A stretch of DNA of 64,000 nt from an uncultured Pseudomonadota bacterium (GTDB taxonomy: Bacteria; Pseudomonadota; Alphaproteobacteria; Rs-D84). The DNA lies in the NCBI GenBank assembly GCA_900320405.1, contig OOHM01000001.1:26209-90208 (forward strand), read 5' to 3'. Below, piece after piece: positions 40,708 through 48,266 of the stretch. Made by a program: the position numbers and the translations under genes. Numbering within the stretch: position 1 is the first letter of the stretch; every line of letters starts with the position of its first letter. A model generated the notes under the pieces. That model did no database searches. It saw only the letters and a program-made list of their open reading frames with translations, and was not told the origin of the DNA.

Positions 40708-41838
40708 ATGGAAATGAGAAAATTTTTGTTTGTTTTGCCGGCACTGTTTTTCTGCGCATTTGCGCACGCGGCGAATTATCGTGCGGCGTTGGTCGCCGAT
40801 ATGGATACGGGGCGCGTTTTAATTTCTGAAAACGCAAACGATGCAAATTATCCGGCCTCTCTGACCAAAATAATGACGCTGTACCTGACATTCGATGCGT
40901 TGGAACACGGACGTCTGCATTTGGATGATTATTTGATTGTTTCGAATGCCGCCGCATCCGCTGCACCGGTGAAATTGGGCCTGGCCGCCGGTTCAAAAAT
41001 TCGTGTCGAAGACGCGATTACCGCACTGGCGGTGCACAGTGCAAACGATGTTGCACGGGTGTTGGCGGAAAACCTGAAAGGTGGGAAAGAGGGTACATTT
41101 GCATCGTTGATGACACGGGTCGCGCGTGAGATTGGATTGTCGCGGACAAATTTTGAAAATTCTTCGGGTTTGCCAGATGATGACCAATTATCAACTGCGC
41201 GCGATATTGCGTTGTTGTCTATGGCGGTATATAAACATTTTCCGCAATATTGGAAATATTTTGGAATTCGTTCTTGGACATACAATGGTAAAACATATAC
41301 AAACGGAAATCGGTTGCTTGGGACATATCCGGGGTGTGACGGTATGAAAACCGGATTCACAAATAAATCAAAATATTCGCTTGTTGCGACGGCGACGCGT
41401 GATGGGCACCGTTTGATTTCTGTTGTGTTGGGCGCAGAAAACAAAGATGTGCGTTCGGATGTTTCGGTTCGTATGTTGAATCGCGGGTTTGAAATCTTGA
41501 ATCGCGGTGCACCGGCGGTCGTAAAACAAACGCCACAAACACCGATAAAAACCGAACCTGCACCGGTGTCTTCACCAATTGTTCAAAAATATGCGACCGA
41601 TGCACCGGCGGTTGCCGCGCGTGGCGGTGTGGGCGTTCAATTTGGGGCGTTTTCATCAACCGATGCGGCGAATTCTATGTTGGCGCGTGTTAAGAACACA
41701 CTTGGGGCAAACGGGTATATTGAACCGACGGGAACCGGGCTTTATCGCGTGCGTGTCGGTGGGCTTTCCGAATCTGCGGCGAATGAATTAAAAAATCGTG
41801 CGGTTGGTGCCGGAATTGATTGCTATGTGTTTCATTGA
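40708..41838 (+). CDS. D-alanyl-D-alanine carboxypeptidase with C-terminal SPOR domain
   Basis: This peptidase S11 enzyme trims the terminal D-Ala from peptidoglycan stems. The 376-residue protein has a signal peptide ending AFAHAANY. Active-site motifs are SLTKIM (SxxK, about residue 50), SAND (SxN) and KTGFTNKS (KTG). A Pro/Thr-rich linker leads to a SPOR domain (VQFGAFSSTDAANSMLARV ... YRVRVGGLSESAANEL), which binds glycan strands lacking stem peptides at the septum. This layout fits a divisome-associated PBP5/6 relative, dacA or dacC type. Confidence 0.93.
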   Translation: MEMRKFLFVLPALFFCAFAHAANYRAALVADMDTGRVLISENANDANYPASLTKIMTLYLTFDALEHGRLHLDDYLIVSNAAASAAPVKLGLAAGSKIRVEDAITALAVHSANDVARVLAENLKGGKEGTFASLMTRVAREIGLSRTNFENSSGLPDDDQLSTARDIALLSMAVYKHFPQYWKYFGIRSWTYNGKTYTNGNRLLGTYPGCDGMKTGFTNKSKYSLVATATRDGHRLISVVLGAENKDVRSDVSVRMLNRGFEILNRGAPAVVKQTPQTPIKTEPAPVSSPIVQKYATDAPAVAARGGVGVQFGAFSSTDAANSMLARVKNTLGANGYIEPTGTGLYRVRVGGLSESAANELKNRAVGAGIDCYVFH

Positions 41839-41839
41839 T

Positions 41840-41848
41840 TGCTATGAT
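41840..41848 (+). promoter_or_regulatory. Extended -10 promoter of recR-rsmA, predicted leaderless
   Basis: TGCTATGAT lies 7 nt before the recR ATG at 41856, right after the stop of the preceding gene. Confidence 0.6.
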
Positions 41849-41855
41849 GTGAACG

Positions 41856-42452
41856 ATGAATCCAAAAATCGAGAAACTTATTAAACAATTTGCAAAGTTG
41901 CCGCGCGTTGGAAATCGTGCGGCACGACGCATTGTGTTGGGATTGCTTCAAGATAAAACCGGTCGCATAGATAAATTGATAGACGCATTAACCGATGCGC
42001 GCGAAAATGTTTGCCCGTGTCCAAATTGCGGTATTTTAACAGACCGAACAAATGGTATGTGTGAATATTGTCGCGATGCGACGCGTGCAAATGGAATGCT
42101 GTGCATCGTACGCGACCTGTCCGATGTTTGGACATTGGAAAAATCGGGTGTGTTTAGCGGTCGTTATCATATATTGGGCGGAATGTTATCGGGGGTTGCC
42201 GGTGTGACACCCGAAGATTTGAATTTGAAAAGTTTACAAAAGCGCATCGCGGATGAAAAAATACAGGAAATAATTTTTGCATTACCAAATACGGTCGAAG
42301 GCAAAACGACCCAGCAATATATTATTTCGACACTTACAAATACAAATGTGCAGTTTACAGAATTGGCGTCCGGTGTGCCTTTGGGTGGCGATTTAGATTA
42401 CATAGATGATGGGACACTTTCTTTGGCGTTTGGGGGACGGCGTGCGATATGA
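41856..42452 (+). CDS. recR: Recombination protein RecR
   Basis: RecR works with RecO and RecF to load RecA on gapped DNA. The 198-residue protein has the N-terminal helix-hairpin-helix (LPRVGNRAARRI), a four-Cys zinc finger (CPCPNCG ... MCEYC), a Toprim domain (IVRDLSDVWTLEKSGVFSGR) and the Walker-B-like end LDYIDDGTLSLAF. The usual upstream partners dnaX and ybaB are absent. It overlaps rsmA by 4 nt (ATGA), implying translational coupling. Confidence 0.95.
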   Translation: MNPKIEKLIKQFAKLPRVGNRAARRIVLGLLQDKTGRIDKLIDALTDARENVCPCPNCGILTDRTNGMCEYCRDATRANGMLCIVRDLSDVWTLEKSGVFSGRYHILGGMLSGVAGVTPEDLNLKSLQKRIADEKIQEIIFALPNTVEGKTTQQYIISTLTNTNVQFTELASGVPLGGDLDYIDDGTLSLAFGGRRAI

Positions 42453-43276
42453 CGGATAAATTGAAATCTTTGCCACCGGTTTCCGAAATGATGCGGGAAT
42501 CTGGATTGGAACCCAAAAAGCAATTCGGGCAAAATTTTTTGTTTGATTTGAATTTAACGGGTCGCATTGCGCGCAGTGTTCCGAATATAGAAAAATCCAC
42601 GGTGGTTGAGGTTGGGCCGGGCCCGGGTGGACTTTCGCGTGCGTTATTACTTGCGGGTGCGCGCAAATTGATTGCGATTGAAAAAGATAAAACCACCGAA
42701 CCAATTTTATCGCAGATTGTCGCGGTCGCCGACGGGCGTTTTGATGTTGTTTACGATGATGCGTTGCGGGTCGATATGGAAAAAATTGCGGGCGGTGAAT
42801 TTTCTATCTGTGCAAATTTGCCGTATAATGTCGGTACAGAATTATTGATAAATTGGTTGCACGATATTGCGCGTGGGGTACCGATAAAATCTATGACATT
42901 AATGTTTCAGCGCGAAGTCGCAGAAAGAATTGTTGCAAAAACGGGTGATGATGCATATGGTCGATTGGCGGTGTTAACATCATTGATTGCGGATGCCAAG
43001 ATTTTGTTTGGTGTGCCGAGTGCCGCGTTTGTGCCACGTCCGCGTGTGGAAAGTGCGGTTGTACAAATTATTCCAAACGCATCCAAGATAAAAAATATTG
43101 GTGACATAAATGCCATTGAAAATTTAACCGGCAAACTTTTTGGAATGCGAAGGAAAATGATTCGCGGAATTATGCGTGATGTTGATTGGAATATTTTCGG
43201 ATTGAATGGCACAGAACGCGCAGAAGACATAACACCAGAAAAATTTTTAGAAATTTCTAAAAAACTGGTTGCATAG
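42449..43276 (+). CDS. rsmA: 16S rRNA dimethyladenosine transferase KsgA
   Basis: The enzyme dimethylates two adjacent adenines in the last helix of 16S rRNA. The 275-residue protein has KKQFGQNFLFDLNLTGRI, the SAM loop VEVGPGPGGLSRALL, the acidic motif IAIEKD and the catalytic NLPYNV. The C-terminal helical domain is complete. It overlaps recR by 4 nt and is followed by a separate promoter for the antiporter. Confidence 0.96.
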   Translation: MTDKLKSLPPVSEMMRESGLEPKKQFGQNFLFDLNLTGRIARSVPNIEKSTVVEVGPGPGGLSRALLLAGARKLIAIEKDKTTEPILSQIVAVADGRFDVVYDDALRVDMEKIAGGEFSICANLPYNVGTELLINWLHDIARGVPIKSMTLMFQREVAERIVAKTGDDAYGRLAVLTSLIADAKILFGVPSAAFVPRPRVESAVVQIIPNASKIKNIGDINAIENLTGKLFGMRRKMIRGIMRDVDWNIFGLNGTERAEDITPEKFLEISKKLVA

Positions 43277-43290
43277 GTTATATATTTTTT

Positions 43291-43299
43291 TGCTATAAT
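43291..43299 (+). promoter_or_regulatory. Extended -10 promoter of the Kef-type gene
   Basis: TGCTATAAT is followed by a short leader with GGGGAGAGAG before the ATG at 43324. Confidence 0.65.
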
Positions 43300-43323
43300 C
43301 ATTTCAGAGTTTAGGGGAGAGAG

Positions 43324-45033
43324 ATGTCTTTATCTGTTTTGATATTTTTTGCAATGATTTTTGTGTTGGTATTTTTACTGCGCACAATGCGCATTGGCGC
43401 AATCGTTGCGTTTTTATTGGCGGGCATAATTTCTGGACCGTTCGTGTTGGATTTATTCCAGGTAAATTCTACGTGGACATTTTTGGGTGATTTGGGAATT
43501 TTATTTTTATGGTTTAATATCGGTTTGGAAATAAATATGAAGCGTCTGTGGAAAATGCGGCGCACAATATTTGGTTTTGGCGCGGCCCAGGTTTTAATGG
43601 TCGCGGTAATGTTGTTTCCAATTCTTGTTGGTATAACACCGTGGTCGATAATGGGTGTGATAACCGTATCTTTGTTGTTGGCGATGTCCAGTACATCCGA
43701 AGACCTGCAATTATTAACGGACAGAAATCAGTTAAATACGGGTATGGGGCATCAAACATTTTCTATATTGTTGTTCCAAGATTTATTATCAATTCCATTG
43801 TTGGCTATGTTGCCTGTGTTCGCCGGGCGTTCGTTTAATTTTGGTGCGACGCTAATAGATGTTGCCGTCACATCCGTCACATTGATTTTTGGTGTTGTTG
43901 TAATTGGCCGGTTTGTGTTGAATCCGTTGATGCGTCGCGTATCAAAATTAAAATCGCGCGAGGCGTTTTTGTTGGTGGTAATGTTAAACATCGTGCTTTG
44001 GGCGGTGATAATGGATTTGATGGGTCTGCCGGCGGGTTTGGGCGCGTTTTTGGCGGGTATGTTAATGTCTGAAACAATATACAATCATCAGGTTCGCGCA
44101 GAAATTGCGCCTTATGCATTATTGTTCTTGTCTTTGTTCTTTGTGTCATTGGGTATGGGTTTGAACCTGGATGTGTTATTGTCGAATTGGTATATTGTGG
44201 TATTGGGTATGGTTGCATTGGTTGTGATTAAATTCACGGCACTGTTTATGGTTGCGCGCGTTCGGAATATCCCATTGCACGATGCACGATTGATTGCGTT
44301 GGTATTAAGCCAAGGTGGTGAATTCGCATTGCTGATGTTTCAAACCATGAAGACCAGTGGCATTTCTGCCGTACCCCCGGCACACCAAGAAATTTTGACC
44401 GCGGTAATAATATTGTCAATGGTTTCGACACCGTTCTTGTTGGCGATTCACGACCGAATTATGCGTTCAACCAAATGGTTTGCGCGTGCACGCACCCGTC
44501 AATTAAATGGCGATGGAAACAATGTTCAACCCGAAGTCATAATTTGTGGTTTTGGGCGTGTTGGTCAAATTATTGCCTATGTTTTGGGAACGCGCAAGAT
44601 TCCGTATGTCGCATTGGATTTGAATGTGAACGCGGTTATGTTGGGTCGTGAAAACGGTTATAATGTTTTCTATGGCGACAGTACAAATGCCAGTGTTTTG
44701 CGTGATTTTGGCCTGAATTCGCGTCGTGTACGCGCGGTTGTTGTCGCACTGGACAATGCGAATACGGCACGCAACGCGGTTTTAAGTGTGCGCAGTGTCG
44801 CCCCGCGAGTCAAGGTTTTTGCGCGCGCACGCAATTTAACCGAAACGCGTCAGTTGTTAAAAGAAGGTGTCCAAGAGGCGTGGCCCGAAACCATAGAATC
44901 TTCATTAATGTTGGCGCGCGGTGTGCTTGGGCAATTGGGTGTTTCGGACAGTGTTGTATCAAGTCTTTTGGAAGAAATGCGCAGTGAAAATTATTCTGAA
45001 TTGGATAATGCAATCACAGATACAAATAATTAA
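43324..45033 (+). CDS. Kef-type monovalent cation:proton antiporter with RCK domain
   Basis: A 569-residue CPA2-family transporter. The first 380 residues form about twelve spans, with AFLLAGIISGPFVLDLF and FLWFNIGLEINMKRLW typical of KefB/KefC. The C-terminal half is a TrkA-N (RCK) NAD-binding domain, VIICGFGRVGQIIAYVL with YGDSTNASVLRDFG. It probably exports K+ or Na+ in exchange for protons. Distinction between KefB, KefC and other CPA2 members is not possible from sequence alone. No ancillary kefF/kefG gene adjoins it. Confidence 0.93.
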   Translation: MSLSVLIFFAMIFVLVFLLRTMRIGAIVAFLLAGIISGPFVLDLFQVNSTWTFLGDLGILFLWFNIGLEINMKRLWKMRRTIFGFGAAQVLMVAVMLFPILVGITPWSIMGVITVSLLLAMSSTSEDLQLLTDRNQLNTGMGHQTFSILLFQDLLSIPLLAMLPVFAGRSFNFGATLIDVAVTSVTLIFGVVVIGRFVLNPLMRRVSKLKSREAFLLVVMLNIVLWAVIMDLMGLPAGLGAFLAGMLMSETIYNHQVRAEIAPYALLFLSLFFVSLGMGLNLDVLLSNWYIVVLGMVALVVIKFTALFMVARVRNIPLHDARLIALVLSQGGEFALLMFQTMKTSGISAVPPAHQEILTAVIILSMVSTPFLLAIHDRIMRSTKWFARARTRQLNGDGNNVQPEVIICGFGRVGQIIAYVLGTRKIPYVALDLNVNAVMLGRENGYNVFYGDSTNASVLRDFGLNSRRVRAVVVALDNANTARNAVLSVRSVAPRVKVFARARNLTETRQLLKEGVQEAWPETIESSLMLARGVLGQLGVSDSVVSSLLEEMRSENYSELDNAITDTNN

Positions 45034-45050
45034 AATTTATTTTAAACGAA

Positions 45051-45075
45051 AAATGCCCAACCGGGCATTTTTTAT
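45051..45075 (+). terminator. Terminator of the Kef-type gene
   Basis: Stem AAATGCCC / GGGCATTT, loop AACC, followed by TTTTA. Confidence 0.85.
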
Positions 45076-45077
45076 GT

Positions 45078-45106
45078 TTGATTTTATGCGTATATATTGC
45101 TATATT
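45078..45106 (+). promoter_or_regulatory. Promoter of lspA-yidC
   Basis: TTGATT and TATATT are spaced 17 nt with TGC before the -10. Confidence 0.7.
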
Positions 45107-45131
45107 CATCGGGTATTCAAAAGGAAAGAAA

Positions 45132-45662
45132 ATGAAAAGAATGTTAAAAATATTTGCCGGCATTTTTTGTGTAATTGTGTTGGATCAAATTGCCAAGGGG
45201 ATATTGTTGTTTTTAATCACGGGTTCGGCGTTTGTTTTTGGACCGGCGTGGTCGGTTGTGCCGGTGCCATATTTGATGGCGCGTGTGACAAATTTCTTTA
45301 ATATAGTTTTTACTTGGAATCCGGGAACGGCATTTTCAATGTTTCGTGCGGTTGGCGATAACGCGCCGTTGATAATGATTATTGCAACGGGCGTGATAAT
45401 CGCGTTGTTGATTTATTATTTATTGCGTCGTGCCAAATCGTACGAGGTTGCACCAATGGTTTTAATCATCGGTGGCGCATTGGGAAATTTAATCGATAGA
45501 ATCCGTTTTGGCGCGGTGATCGATTTCTTGGATTTTCATATTGGTGCGCTTCATTGGCCGGCATTCAATGTTGCCGATATGTTTATTACGATTGGTGTGG
45601 TGTTCTACATTTTGAATTGGTGGATTGCACGTCGCAAATGTTTGAAAAATATCAAGGGGTAA
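45132..45662 (+). CDS. lspA: Lipoprotein signal peptidase (signal peptidase II)
   Basis: LspA cleaves the signal peptide of prolipoproteins after lipidation of the +1 Cys. The 176-residue protein has four spans. The two catalytic Asp lie in GNLIDRIRFGAVIDFLDF and FNVADMFITIG, and the N-terminal VLDQIAK is conserved. AAGGAAAGAAA precedes ATG 45132, and the longer frame from 45078 overlaps the promoter. It would process the lipoprotein at 31538. yidC follows after 4 nt. Confidence 0.95.
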   Translation: MKRMLKIFAGIFCVIVLDQIAKGILLFLITGSAFVFGPAWSVVPVPYLMARVTNFFNIVFTWNPGTAFSMFRAVGDNAPLIMIIATGVIIALLIYYLLRRAKSYEVAPMVLIIGGALGNLIDRIRFGAVIDFLDFHIGALHWPAFNVADMFITIGVVFYILNWWIARRKCLKNIKG

Positions 45663-45666
45663 TTTA

Positions 45667-47256
45667 ATGGTAAAATATTTAGATAATAATTCTGGGTTTA
45701 ATATGTGGAACGCAAATAAATCTGCGGCGGATGGTGCACGACCAAAATCTCGTTTGGGTAATTTTCTGTGGTGGGGAATTTTATTCTTGGGAACTTGGTG
45801 GTTGTTCAGTATGTGGATGGCACCAAAAAATATGCCTGCGCCAACAGACACCGAAAACGCGATAATCGCAACCGATGTATCGAATGTCCCGGTAAATGAA
45901 ATATCTTCGGATAAAATCACGGCAAATGTGCAAGGATTGCGTATATCGAATGTTGCACTGAACGATTTTGCCGCAACCGCCGATACCGGTGATGTCGACC
46001 GTGTGACTCTGTTGGGTGATAATGGCGATTACCTGGAAATTGGCCTGGCCGCAACCGGTACAACCGCGCCCGATGCGAAAACACTGTGGCAACAAACGGG
46101 TGACACAATGCGTTGGCGTAATGTCGATGGTGTCGTATTTTCGCGTTCAATAACGGTTGATGGTTATTTAATTACGGTGACAGATACGGTTGAAAATAAA
46201 ACAAAACACGAAATTTTATTTGCGCCGTATGCGCGAATTGTGCGTTCCGGGAAATCAAATTCTGCAGGCGTTGCAACCGGGGCGATTATGAATGCCAATT
46301 CCAAGGTTCGTTATACAGATTGGAATAAATTGTCCAAGAAATCATATGCATATTCCACAACAAATGGTTTCATCGGGTTTGCAGACCAATATTGGGAAAC
46401 GGTTGCGAATATCGCATCACCTGACCAGACTATGCGTGCAAAATCTATTACGGATAAATATGTCACTGATACATCCGCCGCGCCCGTACGCGTCGCGCCA
46501 AATGATACAGGCGTATTTACAACAACAATATTTGCCGGCCCGCGTGACCAACGGATATTGGATGCGGCGGCAACAACGATTGGCGGAATTGATGAAACAA
46601 TCGATTATGGGTGGTTCTGGTTCTTGGCGCGTCCAATGTTGTGGGTGCTGAATGCGTTAAATGCATTGGTGATGAATTACGGGCTTGCAATTATATTGAT
46701 GACAATATTATTGCGGTTGCTGATGTGGCCGTTGACGCGTAAATCTTATGCGTCGTCAATCGCGATGCAACGGATGCAGCCGGAATTGCAACGCATACAA
46801 AAACTGTATGCAAATGACAAAGCGCGCCTGCAAATGGAAATGATGAATTTATATCGCACACACAAGACTTCGCCAATGTCGGGATGTTTGCCGATGCTGA
46901 TTCAAATTCCAATTTTCTTTGCGTTGTACAAGGCGTTATTGGTATCGGTCCAAATGCGAAATGCCGGGTTTTTATGGATTCACGATTTGGCGGCAATGGA
47001 CCCATATTTCATATTGCCGATATTGATGGGTGCAACAATGTGGTTGCAACAGTATTTACAATCGGGTCGCCAGAATAAAAATGCACCGACAAATGATGCG
47101 ATGGCGGCGACAACGCGTGTGATGAAATGGTTGCCGATAATATTTGCGGTAATGTTTGCGTGGATGCCGGCGGGTTTGGTTCTGTATTGGACGGTTTCGA
47201 ATATATTTGGAATATTCCAAACATACATAATTAAAAAAAATTTGAATAAAAAATAG
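45667..47256 (+). CDS. yidC: Membrane protein insertase YidC
   Basis: YidC inserts and folds inner-membrane proteins with or without SecYEG. The 529-residue protein has the Gram-negative layout: an N-terminal anchor (FLWWGILFLGTWWLFSMWM), a large periplasmic domain, and the Oxa1 core with LAIILMTILLRLLMWPLTRK, QKLYANDKARLQMEMMNLY, PMSGCLPMLIQIPIFFALY and the C-terminal span before YIIKKNLNKK. Its operon mate is lspA rather than rnpA/yidD, a non-standard setting. Confidence 0.96.
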   Translation: MVKYLDNNSGFNMWNANKSAADGARPKSRLGNFLWWGILFLGTWWLFSMWMAPKNMPAPTDTENAIIATDVSNVPVNEISSDKITANVQGLRISNVALNDFAATADTGDVDRVTLLGDNGDYLEIGLAATGTTAPDAKTLWQQTGDTMRWRNVDGVVFSRSITVDGYLITVTDTVENKTKHEILFAPYARIVRSGKSNSAGVATGAIMNANSKVRYTDWNKLSKKSYAYSTTNGFIGFADQYWETVANIASPDQTMRAKSITDKYVTDTSAAPVRVAPNDTGVFTTTIFAGPRDQRILDAAATTIGGIDETIDYGWFWFLARPMLWVLNALNALVMNYGLAIILMTILLRLLMWPLTRKSYASSIAMQRMQPELQRIQKLYANDKARLQMEMMNLYRTHKTSPMSGCLPMLIQIPIFFALYKALLVSVQMRNAGFLWIHDLAAMDPYFILPILMGATMWLQQYLQSGRQNKNAPTNDAMAATTRVMKWLPIIFAVMFAWMPAGLVLYWTVSNIFGIFQTYIIKKNLNKK

Positions 47257-47286
47257 GTATTCCCCACAAATGTGGGGAATTTTTTA
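47257..47286. terminator. Bidirectional terminator after yidC
   Basis: Ten-bp stem ATTCCCCACA / TGTGGGGAAT with a T run to the right and A-rich DNA to the left; shared with the convergent small gene. Confidence 0.85.
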
Positions 47287-47622
47287 ATCGCATAATTTTT
47301 TATACAATGCGTCCGGTGTTTGCACAAATGGCGCACGCATCCCAATTGCGCACTTTGCCATATTTACGCATGTCCATGACGCACCTGGGTCAAAATATGG
47401 ATTTATTTCACATGGAATATAAATAAAACGCCAACTGTGCAAACATAAAATTCGTATATCGCGTGTATGAATGACAATTTTCGATACATTCTTATGTGAT
47501 GAAAATTGATACATTATAAAACCTTTGTGGGCACGAACCAAGACCGCACAGTGTTTGAAATTTTTACAAAATATGTTTGGCAAGCATTTTGAAGATTTTG
47601 GTGCAAATGCAATTATAACCAT
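47284..47622 (-). CDS. Unknown Cys-rich small protein
   Basis: A 112-residue protein with about nine Cys and many aromatic/His residues (HSWRFIYIPCEINPYFDPG, then CVNMAKCAIGMRAP) and no signal peptide. It follows the 114-residue gene by 12 nt with GGGGGGTATA ahead of its ATG, so the pair is probably one operon. The coding pattern and spacing support a real gene, but I recognise no family. Confidence 0.62.
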   Translation of the reverse strand: MVIIAFAPKSSKCLPNIFCKNFKHCAVLVRAHKGFIMYQFSSHKNVSKIVIHTRDIRILCLHSWRFIYIPCEINPYFDPGASWTCVNMAKCAIGMRAPFVQTPDALYKKLCD

Positions 47623-47634
47623 TATACCCCCCCT

Positions 47635-47979
47635 TTATTCAATCCAACCTTTTGCGCGTGCGGCCGCGTCCAAAGTATTCATTGCGTTATTCCAAATTGC
47701 GGCGGCGTGATTTTCACGCCATACATATTGATGTGGGGCGCGACGACGATCACCAAATTCTTTCATTACCGCCAATTGCGCATCTGTTAATTTTCCAGAT
47801 AAATACAATTTTGTAATCAATGTTTCGACATCAACCAATTCACACACGCGTCGCGTAGATGCGCGCCCATTGTTTTGGCCTATATCATTTCGTACCGATT
47901 TAGAATACAAAAACCAGAACCAAATCTGTTCCGCGTTTTGAAATTTTTCGGATGTATATTTTGCTTGTATTTCCGTCAT
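47635..47979 (-). CDS. Unknown alphaproteobacterial-type protein, 114 residues
   Basis: A soluble helical protein, starting MTEIQAKYTSEKFQNAEQIW. The middle segment CELVDVETLITKLYLSGKLT followed by AQLAVMKEFGDRRR resembles a short conserved alphaproteobacterial protein of unknown function that I recall only by pattern. ATG 47979 has AGGAGAAAAG upstream; the longer frame to 48186 contains no coding-like sequence. Between here and the T4SS operon end (47980-48226) I see only its promoter region and an unassigned GGCGC...GCGCC hairpin at 48146-48162. Confidence 0.78.
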   Translation of the reverse strand: MTEIQAKYTSEKFQNAEQIWFWFLYSKSVRNDIGQNNGRASTRRVCELVDVETLITKLYLSGKLTDAQLAVMKEFGDRRRAPHQYVWRENHAAAIWNNAMNTLDAAARAKGWIE

Positions 47980-48226
47980 AATCTTTTCTCCTTGTTTGTT
48001 GACGTTCTCAATTTGGTATAAATTATGCACTTGACCAAAATAAACAATTACAACCAACAATTGAATTTGACCCGGGATTTGCGATTCGTATAAGATATTA
48101 TTTTTATGCTTTGCGAATCGCGTGATAGGTCGTTTTATAAAAAAAGGCGCAAAAATTGCGCCACATATATTTTGGTCGTAAATCAAAACAATGTATTATG
48201 TCATATCAAATCCTTTTGATTAAAAA

Positions 48227-48248
48227 AGCCGCCATAAATGGCGGCTTG
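48227..48248 (-). terminator. Terminator of the virB8-virB9-virB10 operon
   Basis: Stem AAGCCGCC / GGCGGCTT around loop ATAAAT; on the minus strand it is followed by a T run. Confidence 0.82.
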
Positions 48249-48266
48249 CGTTTTTTTATTCCCTCG

